DNA of 64,000 bases, taken from the NCBI GenBank assembly GCA_904063045.1, contig CAJFCJ010000014.1, positions 372,001 through 436,000 on the forward strand. Reading direction: 5' to 3'. Shown piece after piece: positions 47,701 to 60,453 of the stretch; positions within the stretch are counted from its first letter, which is position 1, and the number at the start of each line of letters is the position of its first letter. The DNA is from Dimorphilus gyrociliatus. Taxonomy: Eukaryota > Annelida > Polychaeta > Dinophilidae. The notes under the pieces are model-generated. The model made no database searches. It had not been told where the DNA came from and saw only the letters and a list, made by a program, of their open reading frames with translations. Made by a program: the position numbers and the translations under genes.

Positions 47701-48820
47701 AAACTTTCACAGATATCAATTATTTCGCAGCTATCCACTTCAAGGTTATTCATACTTAATAGTTTAACATCCTGCCTTTTCTCGAATACATGAACGAGAT
47801 ACTTTCTATCGCATCTTATAATTAATAGAATATAGATTCCAGATTCAGTTTCTGATATCAGTAGTCTTGCAGATTTAGGCTTAAAAGATTTCTTCTTTTC
47901 GGTATTGTCGTGTAAATTAGATAAAAGAATAATTGATAATTTAGAGTTTTCATCAGTTATACATAATTTATCTTCGGTTGTTAAAGCGGCAGCAACAACA
48001 CCTTTAGTTGTCAATTTAGCAGCAACTTTGACAATTGAATGCGTCTTCTGAAACATTCTAGGGAGCAAATTTAACCCAGTACAACTTAAAGACTGAGTTG
48101 TCATTTCAAAATTTGAGATTGAATAGATAGGCAAAAATGATATCTTGACGCTACTATCAATATCCTTTTCTGAACAGCAAATTCCAATTCTATCATTGCT
48201 TATAAAGATTGTTGCTGCATCAAGAGGTTTCGGAGTTTTAACTATATATTTATCAACAAATTCGCTGAGACTCGACTGCTTAGCGTTTGGTGAACCTGTT
48301 AAAGAATATAAATTGTATTAAAGTAGTTTTTTTAATTTAGAATAATTTAAATTCCACCAGATTGAATATTACAATTTCAGGACATTTGTATTGTACATTA
48401 CACGCAATTTAACGTGAACTTACCTCTGAATATATATTGACGAAATTCATTTTCTCCAACTATAACAATTATAGCGAATCCGCTTACGTAGAATGGCTTA
48501 ACAGAAATTACTTTAGAATCGCATCGTATTTTAACATGATTTTGACTTAATTGGTCATAAAACGATAATTCTATAAGTTCTACAACGTTTTCCCGGCATC
48601 TCCACTCAATCGCCAGAGCTCGCGCCTCATTGTACTCAGTTCCGCTGGAGGTAAAATCGTGTAGTACTTGAACGTACGAAAGTTCATCTTCTTTGCAAGA
48701 TGTATTTATAGCGTTTGACCGTAAATTATTTCTATTAAATTGAACTTCTTCGAAACTGTTTACCGGCGCGGTTACGTCCATTTTAAACGGAGGCGGAAAC
48801 TGTTTGAACACTAGCGACAT
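44712..48820 (-). CDS. NUP160: nuclear pore protein NUP160
   Basis: Exons 48424-48820, 47658-48295 and 44712-47576 total 3900 nt and 1299 residues; introns are 128 and 81 nt. NUP160 is part of the Y-shaped NUP107-160 scaffold of the nuclear pore. The N-terminal beta-propeller carries IEWRCRENVVELIELSF, which matches the NUP160 signature. The large last exon is helical and ends APIPAWLIDEMRKKDQADL, IRLYYKHGLLLEAA, matching the C-terminal NUP160 segment for scaffold assembly. The protein is about 130 residues shorter than human NUP160. The first exon's start (MSLVFKQFPPPFK) is the only in-frame Met preceding the propeller that has matching context. Confidence 0.9.
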
Positions 48821-49275
48821 CTGAAGTCGTAAATTTAAGTTACTATCGTTTACTAATTTTCTTGATAGCTAGAGTTATTTCAAAAACGGACAAAGCGTTA
48901 TTTTAACTCTAAAAAGTAGACAAGAGTACTTTTAACAATTGATAAGATATAATCAATTTAGACAAGTAGTTCCGTTATTTCAAACTTAGAACCTTTAATA
49001 TCTGTATCAATTGCAGTTGTCTAAAGTCAATTAGATACTTTAATATAAAGCAAGTAATGTAAACTTTAGTCAAACAATTAACTTGAAAATTTATAATAAA
49101 GAGAGAAATACATAGTTCTCTTTTGAAAAACAAACTGTATTATATTTAATATAAACAATATAGTACAGAATCTATAAAATAAACTAGAAATTGACTGCTC
49201 AAGAGTAAATCTCTACTTAACAATGAAAAAGAACTAGACAATAGGAAGAAAACATTCATTACTACTGTAAATTTT
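48821..49275. other. spacer between NUP160 and the SMYD-like gene
   Basis: AT-rich 455 bases holding the NUP160 promoter and the 3' end of the SMYD-like gene. No exon is seen. Confidence 0.45.
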
Positions 49276-51252
49276 TTATGATTTATCTATTTTTCTATTT
49301 GTTCTTTTTGTTTGAACGAGAAATACTCTTTTCGTCCACGAATCAATGTTTCCTAATCTTTCAATTTCAATTTCAAGATTTGACGTTTTAAGCATTAATT
49401 CAAGTATGAATTTTGAATGATTATTATATGGTATAAATTCATCAAGAGTTTCGTAATAATGCTCCCTTGCCTTGTTTAATTCTCCTAAATATTCTTCAAT
49501 TTTAGCTTGTTTATATAATATCATACCAATAGTTGAATGAGGCGAACCGTAGAATAGTCTAAAAAACAAATTAAGACTCATTAACTAAACAATAGAAGTG
49601 TTTTTATCTATAAAAAAAACACACCTTAATGAATCAATAAACTCCTTAAAGATGTTACTTTTATACAATTCTTCAAATTTCCCACAACCAATCGAAACAT
49701 CAATGTACAACCTATGGAATGCTGCCAATCTTCTATTCAATTTATAATAGGTTTTTCGAACACTGTTCAAAAGGTTTGCGCATATTTCATATATTCTTGA
49801 ACAGTCTAGTGAAAAATATAAACAATATATAATATTCTTATAGTAAAATAACTGTTGAATCATACCGTCTTCCCTATTAATTTCATACTTTTCGCAGATT
49901 AATTTACCAACTTTTTCATCAATAGTTAAAGATTCTTGAAATACGTTATTATCCATTTGACTATCGCATTTTGAACATTCTTTATCTAAGTTGTTTTCAA
50001 GATATTTATAAATTAATAATTAGAAATATATAAGTGTACAAACAAACTTTTTCTCTCAATATAACCGTCGCAATCACTTGATCGACATTTAAAACCCCTT
50101 TCACTATTCAACTGTAAAATTACATAATATTATTGATTGTTTGATTGATATATCTATATTTACAAGTTGTTCATCCGAACATAATTCGCATTGACAATTA
50201 AAATAGTAGGCTTTTTCTAATTGTTCAATCCTTTCGGTTGAGTATTGAAGGATGTCTATATAAGAGATAGTCGACGGTCTTTCGTCAAGTTTAAAAACTC
50301 TTAGTCGAGCACCGGCGAATGAGCAGAGGGCCGACGGTTTACACGAATGATCCATACCTGATGGACTAATAAGATTATATTATATTAGTATATACCTATA
50401 AATTATAAATTAATTACTCAAGGTAAAGTCCAGATCCAAGGGTAATGTCATCTTCAATGATTGAAAACGTATTAATTACCATCTAAGACATATTTGAAAA
50501 TGTAACGGAATAACAAAATTTAATAGTTATTACATCTTTCAATTGAAATGAATAGATAAAGTCACCTTTCCGAAAGTAGTTAGTAATTCTTCAGGAGTTG
50601 GAAGTTCATAAATTGAATCAGTGAACACTTTTAAAGTATCAATTATCAATTTGAATTCATCCATTCTTTTCATATCTTTTTCAATATTTTCTTTATCTAT
50701 TTTATATAAATTGAATTTATTAAATATATCATTTACAATGCTTTTTAATTATATTCTTACGAGATATAAGATCATTAAAGGTGCGAATTGAATTTGGTTG
50801 TAAATCAGCATTGTTTCTTGATCTTATTATTATCCTAAGTAATAGTCTAGCCTCTGGACGAGGAATATAATTTTCGCCAGAACGACTTAAGCAACGACAT
50901 TCAATTTTGTGATAAGCTTTCCAACTATCTTTTTGACACTTTTTACTACAATAAAAAGTCAATTTGCAACCGCTACACTTTTGAAGTTTTGTTGGCCTGT
51001 TGAAATGTTAAAGTTTGAAAGAAATCTATCTTTTCTCAACAACTTTTGTGCATTGGTCTTAAGTATTGTTTACCTTGGTAAGTTTTTATCGTCCAAGTCT
51101 TTGGCGGAATAAAGGGTCTCATCGAAACTTGGAGATTGATCTCCTGAAAAGCCAAGTTTTAAACAGAAGTCACATCTCGACTCTCTATGTTCTGTTTCTA
51201 CAACAGATGCATAAGGATAACAATCAAATATCTCTTCCATTCTATCAGTCAT
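49276..51252 (-). CDS. SMYD-like SET and MYND protein
   Basis: SMYD proteins are lysine methyltransferases in which a MYND zinc finger splits the SET domain. Here the MYND finger is complete (CDFC, then CSGC, CSKKCQ and HKIEC). Downstream parts of SET are visible: INTFSIIEDDITLGSGLYLE, MDHSCKPSA in place of the usual NHSC-x-PN, and a post-SET CQCELC. The C-terminal exons (49585-49956 and 49276-49581) form the tetratricopeptide-like helical tail, with SPHSTIGMILYKQAKIEE resembling SMYD3. The N-terminal SET strand with its Gly-x-Gly cofactor motif is not present upstream of the predicted start; only EIFDCYPYASVV precedes the finger. Either a short first exon was missed or catalysis is lost. An acceptor-like TATTAAAG directly precedes the start codon, which favours a missed exon. 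Confidence 0.75.
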
Positions 51253-51944
51253 TCTTTAATAATATTGGAGTTGAAACTTCCAATTCAAATTTCGCTTAAG
51301 CCAAGGTCATTGCTAAATTATAGTAGCATTCGCAGGAGAATTTAATTTATCCCCAGAGTTAGTATTACCGTTAAAAAATAAAAAATTTTCAACATATTTC
51401 CCCATTAGCAAATAATATATTATCAATCAAATTTTCTCAAATATGACTAACAACTATCAATAAAAGCTCATTCTTTATAAAAGGTTGAATTTACTCTTCT
51501 TGTTTTGAATTTCCCTCTAAATAAACATTATTACTCTATGTTGGTGAACTCTTTTAGTTAGTTTTGAATAGTCACCACCTGTTCTTTTGCCTCCAACTGC
51601 AAATAATTTGTAAAACAAGTAATCTTATATTTTAGATATAGTTAATTAATTTATTTTCCCTACTAGTATATATTAATTAGTTTATAAAATTTCCTATAAA
51701 GTTTACATGAAAAGTAATTATTTACTATGGATGATAAGATAGTTTTTGTTGTTTTTTCGCGTGATTCGATATATTCGCTGTTTCCGAACAATTAAACGCA
51801 TTCGAACAAAGTATAATTATTTAAATTGTCTTGCTTGTACAGATTGAAGACTCTCTTTTCTGTATACCCAATTAAATTTTTTGACAACGACGACTCTTTT
51901 TTGCAACTGGCAACTCCCACTTTCCTTAAAGTTCTTTATCAATC
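51253..51944. other. divergent spacer between the SMYD-like and nucleotidyltransferase genes
   Basis: This 690-base divergent spacer probably holds both promoters and perhaps the first SMYD-like exon, which I could not identify. Confidence 0.4.
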
Positions 51945-53254
51945 ATGAACGTAATAATACTTGCTGCAGGCTATGGAACAAGACTTCAGAATGATATTAT
52001 TAATGACAAAACTGGTAAATATTCGAATTTATTAGATGTACCAAAACCGTTACTCCCTATCAAAAACGATCAACCTCTCCTGTCGCTTTGGATGGAAATA
52101 ATTAATGAAGTTGACATTATTAATAAGGTTTACATTGTAGTAAGTATAGAGTATTGCGAAGAAAAGCATGATAAGAAATTTCAACGCAATACTAATGAAA
52201 AATTCTATTGTTGTTCTTCTTTCAAGATAAATAGAAAGTACGAAGATCAATTTAGGCTGTGGGCAAAAGATCATCCAAATATAATATTAGTTGTGGAAAA
52301 TAGTTGCTCCAACGAGGTTCTTTATACTAAATACAACACAATTTCAAGATATAAATAAATTAATAATTAATAATTTTCATATACAGGATAGAAGTGGAGC
52401 AGTTAAATGTATACAATTAGCATTGGATTCGATGGAAGAATTAACAGATGTCAATGTTCTAGCAGGGTAAGCTTTGAACTTTAGGCTGACTTTGACCTTC
52501 TTTAGAACCACGAACTGGAGTCTAACCTCTTTCTTTTTTAAAAGAGATACACTCTTCATGAAGGATTTTTCACTTTCAAAAGCTATTTGTCTTTTTAAGA
52601 ATATATCTGGAAATAAAGATATATCTCTCATCTCGTATTACAATTGTTCAGACAACGGTATGCTGAATCTTGGTTGGAAAATCCAAAAAGATATAATCTT
52701 AAACCATCTACCTAAATATAAACCTATTTGTTTCAGATGTCTCTAAAAGAGGAATTCTAGAGGTCGACGACTCTGGTCACGTGCTGCAGTTTTTGGAAAA
52801 GCCAAAACCTTCAGTTACAACTTCTAGAAAAGCTGTAATATAACCAAATCACTTAAAATATTAGAAAATTCTTAGTAAACGTAAAGTAGGTAACCTAAAT
52901 CAAAAATTTCAGTGTCCTTGTTTTTATCTCCTGCATCGAAATCATACAAAACTAATTCAAAAATTTCTGCACGAAAAGAGAGTAAGGGCTGTTTTCTGTT
53001 CTTTCTTAGAAGAGAGTACAGCTATTTGATTTTCCTTTAGCATGAAGATATTTCAAAAAGAGACGCTCCCGGAAACTTTATACCATTTTTAATAGAAAGG
53101 TAAAAGAAATAAGGATAGTAGACTTTTAAAAGAAAAGATCCATTTTAACTAATCTTTCAGAGAGGAAGTTAACGCTTTTGAAATTGGTGGAAGATTCGAT
53201 GTTGGCGGATTAGAGTCTTATATTCATTGTAGAGATTATTTTACTAATCGATAA
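51945..53254 (+). CDS. sugar-nucleotide-type nucleotidyltransferase
   Basis: Eight exons keep frame: 51945-52139, 52227-52316, 52387-52466, 52545-52657, 52737-52834, 52913-52981, 53041-53099 and 53161-53254, giving 265 residues. The family transfers a nucleotide to a phosphorylated sugar or similar acceptor. The N-terminal NVIILAAGYGTRL is the nucleotide-binding loop, PKPLLPIK follows, and AGDTLF (across an intron), LEVDDSGHVLQFLEKPKP and the late FEIGGRFDVGG are all diagnostic. It is short, without the C-terminal beta-helix of GDP-mannose or GlcNAc-1-P enzymes. This short form resembles bacterial RmlA-like enzymes as much as animal ones, so the substrate is unknown. It has seven short introns, so it is a genuine nuclear gene and not contamination. 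Confidence 0.82.
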
Positions 53255-53526
53255 ATAAATAGTTTATATAGTAATAAAATAGTAATTACAACAGAAAAAG
53301 CCGTTTATTTGATTGTTTGTTTGTTTATTCTAACATATGTATAAATACTTTATATACAGATTATATATATACAGTATATAATAGCATAGATATATATTCT
53401 GTTTATAGTTAATGTGAAAATACTGCAGATAAAAATCGTTTAAAACAAGTATTTTAACAGAGAAAAATAGCTAAAAAAAAAGAGAAAAGAGGAGTTGGTA
53501 TATTGAATAGAGTAACATTGTTAAAA
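53255..53526. other. convergent spacer with TA repeats
   Basis: The nucleotidyltransferase and ABCB genes converge here. A short TA-rich run lies near 53340-53395. Confidence 0.45.
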
Positions 53527-56500
53527 TCAGTCTTCCTTCTTCTTATTGCCAGCTTGGGCTTGTTGTAAATCGTAATAGAAACCTTGCTCATTCAAAAGTT
53601 GTTGATGACTTCCTTGCTCAACCACTCTACCTAAGTCTATTACTGCGATTGAATCTGAATTTTGTATCGTTGATAATCTATGGGCAATGACTATGCAAGT
53701 TCGACCCTTTTGGGCTTTTTCAAGAGCTTCTTGTACGACTTTTTCACTTTCGGCATCTAATGCGCTAGTAGCTTCGTCTAAGAGCTAAACAATAAAACAT
53801 ATATAAAATAATGAATGAAATTGAAATAAATCATTCATACTTACTAAAATAACTGGATCTCTGACTAGAGCACGGGCAATAGCAATTCTTTGCTTTTGAC
53901 CTCCTGATAGTTGAGTTCCCTTTGCTCCAACATTAGTATCATAACCCATCGGTAATGTTTGAATAAAATTATGAATATTAGCCGATTTAGCCGCTTCTAT
54001 AATATCAGTCATACTAAGTGTTTTTGAATTATCACCGTACGCTATGTTCTCGGCAATTGAACAGTCGAATAAAGTCGGCTCTTGGGTAACAATACCAATT
54101 TTGGAACGCAAATATGATGTATTATAATTGGAGATATCTTCCCCATCTAGTGTCTTTTTAAGAAAAATTTTACGCTTTGTACAAAGAGGAAGATAAATAA
54201 GATATATCAATTACTCACCACAATACCATTTCTGGGATTATAAAATCTCTCCAATAAAGATATTGTTGTTGATTTTCCGCAGCCAGAACTACCAACTAGA
54301 GCTAAGGTTTGACCTTTTTCAACAGATAAATTTAAACCTTGTAAAACGGGTACCTCCAATCTAGTTGGATATCTAAATTTAACATCTTGAAAAACAATGG
54401 AGCCTTTGACAGTAGTAGGCTTAACACCGTTAGTAGTTGTGGGATCAATTTCACTTTTTCTATCAAAAAGGGCAAAAAGTTTTGATGCTGATAATTTTGC
54501 TTTACCGTAATCTAATGAAAAAGCCGATGATCTTCCAACAGATTGAGCACCAATAGTCAAAGCTGAAAAAACACGGAAGACACTGGTATATTCTAAACCG
54601 TCGTCAACCAATTTTGAACCAAGACCGAAGGCAGCAGCGTAAGCGTAGAAAAGAACACTTTGGGCGAAAGCGTAAGTGAACGCGAAAACTAGACTCTTCT
54701 TTTTACCATTTCCATACTCTTCGTCCAAAAACTTTCCATATCTTTGTTCAAAGTAATCTTCTCTCGTTAATTGTACTACGGTTCTTATTTGGCTGATGGC
54801 TTCAGATGCAATAGCCTGAGCGCCTTCAACCGCCGTCCTTCCCCCACTATTGAACGACGAGACAATTTTACCTTGAACAATACCACTAAGCAAAAGCGGT
54901 GGTGTAAAGACAAGAATAAGTAGCGACAATTTCCAACTGAATACAAAACCAACAATAACCGCTGTACCAGCATTAGCAAGAGAGAAAAATACAGTAGATA
55001 ATTGAGATCCAACTGCACCTTTAACATTGGCGGCATCAATAGCTAAACGTGAAGTTAAAGCACCAACTTGATTCTTTTGATCATCAAAATAACCCATTTC
55101 CATTCTTAGCATAGACTTAAAAGCCATTTGACGTAGGCGCATAGTTAAATTTTCACCAGCAACACCAAACAAATACATTCTACCGGATACGAAAAGAAAG
55201 CCTGCAAAACCAAAACTTGCCATAATCACAGCGTAAAGATTCGCTCTTCTCTTCTGAACATCTTCTGGTTTTGAAAAATTTCCCAAAAATTCACTAAATA
55301 GTAAGCTAAACATCGGCATCATAACACCGTTTAGAAGAGCGCAAATAGATCCCATTACCAATTGAAACCATTCGGGGGAGTTTATTTTAACTATCCTTGA
55401 TAACGGAGCTTCGGGTAATTTTTGTTCTTCTTCCTTTTCTAATTCTTGTACGCTAACAGTTCTTTGAGAACGAAGTCTCCTCTTTGCCGAACTCCTTCTC
55501 ATACTAGTCAAACGTTTCGGGGCTAAGGGTATTTTCTCCTCAACAACATCAGTCACTTCCTCTTCTATAGTATGGAAAATTAAAAATGATTATATAATAA
55601 AGCGTGTACATTATATAAATATATATTTACCGTCATCGTCACTTCCTTCTCCTTCCATTTCTTGTATCTATAATTAGAAGATATTCATCAATTTAAGTCA
55701 TATATGTATATACATGCAAACACCCATCCAGATAGTATATAAGTAAGGTAAACGATAAGATAAGAGGGGAAGAAACAGGTAAGTGATTAGCATGCATATT
55801 TGTCTTAAGATATATATAAAATTCTTGATATACAATAAGGATTGACAAACTTATTCATGCAAATACCATAAGGTACAGTGAACTCACTTGAATATCTATT
55901 TTATCCGTATTTTGTATCTTATGACATAAATTAAACAATAAAATATATACGATTGGTTTCTTAGTAGAAGATAATTGAAATTTAATCGTTTATATAACAG
56001 ACATATATATATATATTTAGAATATTTACTTGTTGTTTAACAAGATCCGAGTACAGACCGCCTTTCTCCATAAGTTCATCGTGTGTACCTTGTTCAGCAA
56101 CTACGCCTTCAGAAATAGCAACTATAAGATCAGCATTGCGGACAGTTGACAATCTGTGAGCTATAACCAAAGTCGTACGACCCTTAGAAGCTTTATCCAA
56201 AGCTTTTTGGACAATAGCTTCGCTTTGCGTATCTAAGGCGGATGTTGCCTCATCCAAAAACTAGAGAATACAATTTTAAGTGATAAACAGATTAATAATC
56301 AGATTTTTTTTATTTTTAGCTTACCAATATCTTTGGGTTAGACACCAAAGCTCTGGCTAGAGCGATTCTTTGTTTTTGACCGCCAGAAAGTTGAGCACCT
56401 CTCTCACCCACCATTGTGTTATATGAATCAGGCAGTCGAGAAATGAAATCGTGAGCGTTGGCATTTTTCGCAGCTTCGATAACTTGCGCTTCCGTAGCTC

Positions 56501-58919
56501 CTTCGCAACCAAATCTGATGTTCTCTAGTATAGATGTAGCAAAAAGGATGGGCTCTTGAGAGACTATACCAATTTTATGACGCAACCATTTCGTATTTAA
56601 AGTTGTAATGTCATTAGAATCAAGCAATATACGGCCTTTTTGTATATTATATAATCTCATTAGTAATTGAACTACTGTACTTTTACCACAACCACTAGGA
56701 CCTACGAATGCAACTGTTTTACCAGGTTCAATTCTTAAAGATAAACCTTTTAGGATCTATTTGAACGAAAGTAGGATAATTAAAAAGAATTAATGATACA
56801 TTGAATTCTATAGAAATGATATTTACTTGAACATCTGGTCTTGATGGATAGTTAAAGTGGATATTTTCTAATAAAATATCACCTTCTACGGAAACGGGTT
56901 TGTGGCCTTCATTCGAAGCGCTGTCGATCTCGCTCTCAAGATCTATAAGTTTATAGACGGCTGCTGCAGCACTTTGAGCCTGAGCTATTTGTTCAATATT
57001 CGGCATAGCATTACCCAAAGCTATGGTACCCATAAGAATGTTAAAGAGTACTTGAATCATTTCTCCAGGCGATAATTCTTCTTCTCGAACAAGTTTGCTT
57101 CCAAACCAAAATGCTATAGCTAAAGTTCCGAATAAAACAATCCAAAAGGTACCTTGACCAAGACCGAACAGCAGATTCTTTTTGACTCCCATATTTCGAG
57201 CCTTTTCAAGATGCCCGTCGTAGCGTTTAGCTTCTTTATCCTCTCCTCCGAATGCAGACACAATACGAATAGACGATAGTGCTTCTTCAGCAATTGCACC
57301 AGCCTTTGCATAGGTTTGTATTTCCTTAGTTGTCATTGACCTTACAACTTTTGCTATGAAAACGATACAAACAGCAATTAAAGGAGAAGTAGAAATAATA
57401 ACAAGAGCCAATTTCCATCCTCTAACAAATCCCATTATATAACCTACAATAAATGTAGTAAACCACTGAATAAACGTTGCCAACTTTTCTCCAATACCAT
57501 CATTTATCGATTTGATACCTCTGTGAAAATCATAAAAGGGAACTATTAGGTCACATGTACGTCGTCCATCTAAAAATACATCAGTATTTCGCAATACGTG
57601 TAAACAACTCGGTCTATATTATTAGCAAATTTATTATTTTATTTTATATAGCTGATCGATAAATCAGAACAATAAGGTTGTATAATATTTACTAGCATTT
57701 TAACTCTATAGTAGACAATATAGTGACTTATTTTGCAATGATTATTTTCTCTCTATTGTTTTACTATGACCAAAATTCTGACTATTCAATTTGATAATGT
57801 AAAATGAAGATGAATATCTGATAGACTATTTAATATGTAAAATATACTGTAGAATAGCTTTTAATAAACAATAGATAAAAAATCGAGTCCTACAATGCGA
57901 CCAATCATTTAATATTTCATACTAAGATAAGAAATCTACAAATTGTTCTATACTAAAGCAAAATAGAAATAACAAAGTCATGGTATATTAAAGAAAGAAT
58001 ATAAAAAGAAACTCTTACTCTGTCATTTTTGTATTCAATTCTCCTGAAGGATTTGTATCAAACCATCCAATATGCATCCTAAGAATTTTATTTAAAGTCT
58101 TTTTTCTTATAACCCTTGTTTGTCTTTCCGCTGATAACATCCATCCACCCATTTGAACAATTCCAAATAGCAGAACAACAGAGGCATTTATTATAAAATA
58201 GGGTAAAAACTTTTTAACTCTGTCGAAATTGCTTCCCTTGTAAGTAATATTCTCACTTCTTAATATCTCGTCAATTATGCTCTCATTTGTATTCGGAGGC
58301 AAAGAATTGGTAACGTTTCTATTAATTAATAAATGGAAATAGTTAATGCATATAAATTGATCACTTTCGGAAAAGGAATAACCTACTCTCTAGCAGCTTT
58401 GTATAGTGCAGTTTCCACAAAAATATCAATAACTTGACCATAAATTAGAACATTTACGGGCGTCCCACTACCCACTATCATTGCTGCCAAAGTACCTAAT
58501 AGTATAAGCAAGCGGTCCTTAGCGTCCGCAAAGCGAAACTGCGCAGGTTTTAAAATTATAAAAATCCATTTCAAAAAGTTGAAAAGTGACAATTTCACTT
58601 ACTAATTCAAATAACGAAGTTTTTTCCGGTGGTGGTGGAGCGTCACTATGATTCGGATCTTTTATATCAACTTCTGGATCTTTTAAATCATCTTTCTTTG
58701 TTTCTCCATTTGTTTTTTCATCATGAACAGATATTTTGGATATTCTTATCGATTGTTTGCCGTTTTTGGGCGCCTTTTCAACATCATATCTATTTATAAA
58801 AGTAATTAATTAATAACAATAACAACAATTAAACTTTTATTAACTTATCTGTTTTTTTAGAAATATCTCTATTATAAAATAATTCTATTGAAATAAAATA
58901 TTTACATATTCTTCCCCAT
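53527..58919 (-). CDS. ABCB-type multidrug transporter (P-glycoprotein-like)
   Basis: A full transporter with two membrane domains and two nucleotide-binding domains (NBDs), exporting lipophilic compounds across the plasma membrane. A very small first exon at about 58906-58919 encodes MGKN; the cytosolic N-terminus is Lys-, Asp- and Pro-rich. Membrane domain 1 spans about 57000-58600. NBD1 has Walker [10 protein letters not shown] near 56695, signature [15 protein letters not shown], and [19 protein letters not shown]. An acidic linker (about 55400-55660) precedes membrane domain 2 and NBD2 (Walker [10 protein letters not shown] near 54275; [31 protein letters not shown]). The protein ends AGNKKKED. 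One intron of about 490 nt (57524-58017) is larger than the rest. Both ATP sites look catalytically complete. It resembles ABCB1 in layout; the exact ortholog is not assigned. Confidence 0.92.
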
Positions 58920-60453
58920 TTCCTTTCCTCGATAATTGCTCGATACTAACTGAAAGATTATATCCTATAAAGATGTACTAGGTTAAATTTGCCGCTGGTC
59001 AAACGGTAGATGACGTTAGGTCATTTTATCTAGAACAGTGTAGAACATCAATGAACTCTACCTTCAACCAGATCACTAGTGTATGGCCTATATCTCTATG
59101 TCCTATCGCATAGTTAATATTTTAAAAAAATTTCTTTTCTCACCGCTCTCTCATTTATCGTTCTAGTGCGGTTGCACTCACAACCATACCACTAAAGCGA
59201 TTTGCACGAGCTTAGTGCGACATCTACTGATGCACTACTACTGCAAATAGCTAACTCTTTTCAATCGATAGCTCTAACATAAATAAGTGAAGGAGTCGGA
59301 AAAAACGATATTTTCCACCAGAAGAATCATATTTGCTTTATTTTCTTTAGTGTAAATAGTATTTCTTCATTATTGGCAATTGTTTCAGTAATAAGTTTAC
59401 GTTTATTTAGATCAATGGAAAAGTATTCTTGTAAAAGTAACTTTTTCTTTAAAAAAACAAAGTATATAAAAGAAAATCAAAAGTAGTTAATAGTAGAAGA
59501 AAAATGTAAAAGAGATAGAGTTTTGATTGTTTCGGAAAACAATATAGTACACGCCAATATTCCTCTCTAATTTCTCAATGAAAGATGTTGAATTTTGAAG
59601 AAAAAAAAGGATGAAAATTGAATTAATGTTGTATACAAAAATATTGATTTCGTAAAAGCAAACGTTGCGATATTTTAATATAATTTCATAGAAATAATAG
59701 ATAATAGCCAGCCTTCATTATTCTATATTTAAATATATACATTATACATATGTATTCTATAGACATTTTTTTTAATGATAAATGCAACTTTTTGAAGATT
59801 ATTTAGCATTTAAAAGTCAAAATTCAAAAGTCATTGTGATAAAACATAAGCTGGAAGTGTTGAATATCAGTCCTTCTCTTCCAAAATTGACATACTATTA
59901 TAATTTATATCAGTATATTTTTCAAATTAGCATCAAAACTATCATTAAATACTCTATTAAATTTTAAATGTACATACTATGTATATATTATATATATATG
60001 ATTCTTATATTATTTCTATATCGCTTAGTACTAACATTTATCTGATTACCGGAACTGTATCTTCAAAAAGATTCTTATCAGATTGTTCATAATGATCCTA
60101 TTTTAACTTGGAAAGAACAATGTGTCAAGCATTTTATAAACTTTTCTCCTAGGTCTGCTATATTCTAGAAAAAATCAGACAAGAAAACGTAATAAGAATT
60201 TCTCTCTGCTTTTTATTAAAAAATATAAAAAAAAATTGATTAAAACCATGATGTATTAAAATAAAAGATCCTTCGATTTTCTTTTGTTGTTTGTATCTTT
60301 TTTTTTATCTTCAAAAGATTAATTTTCCTACAGTTTCTTTCGCTTTTCTCCATATGTCTTTTTGAAAAATATTCGATAAAGACGTCGAGAAAAGAAATTG
60401 TTTAAAAGCACTTGGGAAATTTACAATATGTTTTTAATACTATGTTTTCTTTT
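58920..60453. other. 1.5 kb intergenic region
   Basis: Holds the ABCB promoter and the 3' end of the DMAC2 gene. A GC-richer patch lies near 59150-59240. The small plus-strand frame at 59782-59967 has no recognisable domain and is not called. Confidence 0.45.

Noticed and set aside
57524..57594. Extra N-terminal coding stretch before membrane domain 1 of the ABCB gene ([16 protein letters not shown])
   Set aside because: The acceptor at 57523-57524 and homology ([14 protein letters not shown] starts the family-typical segment) place it inside the large intron.
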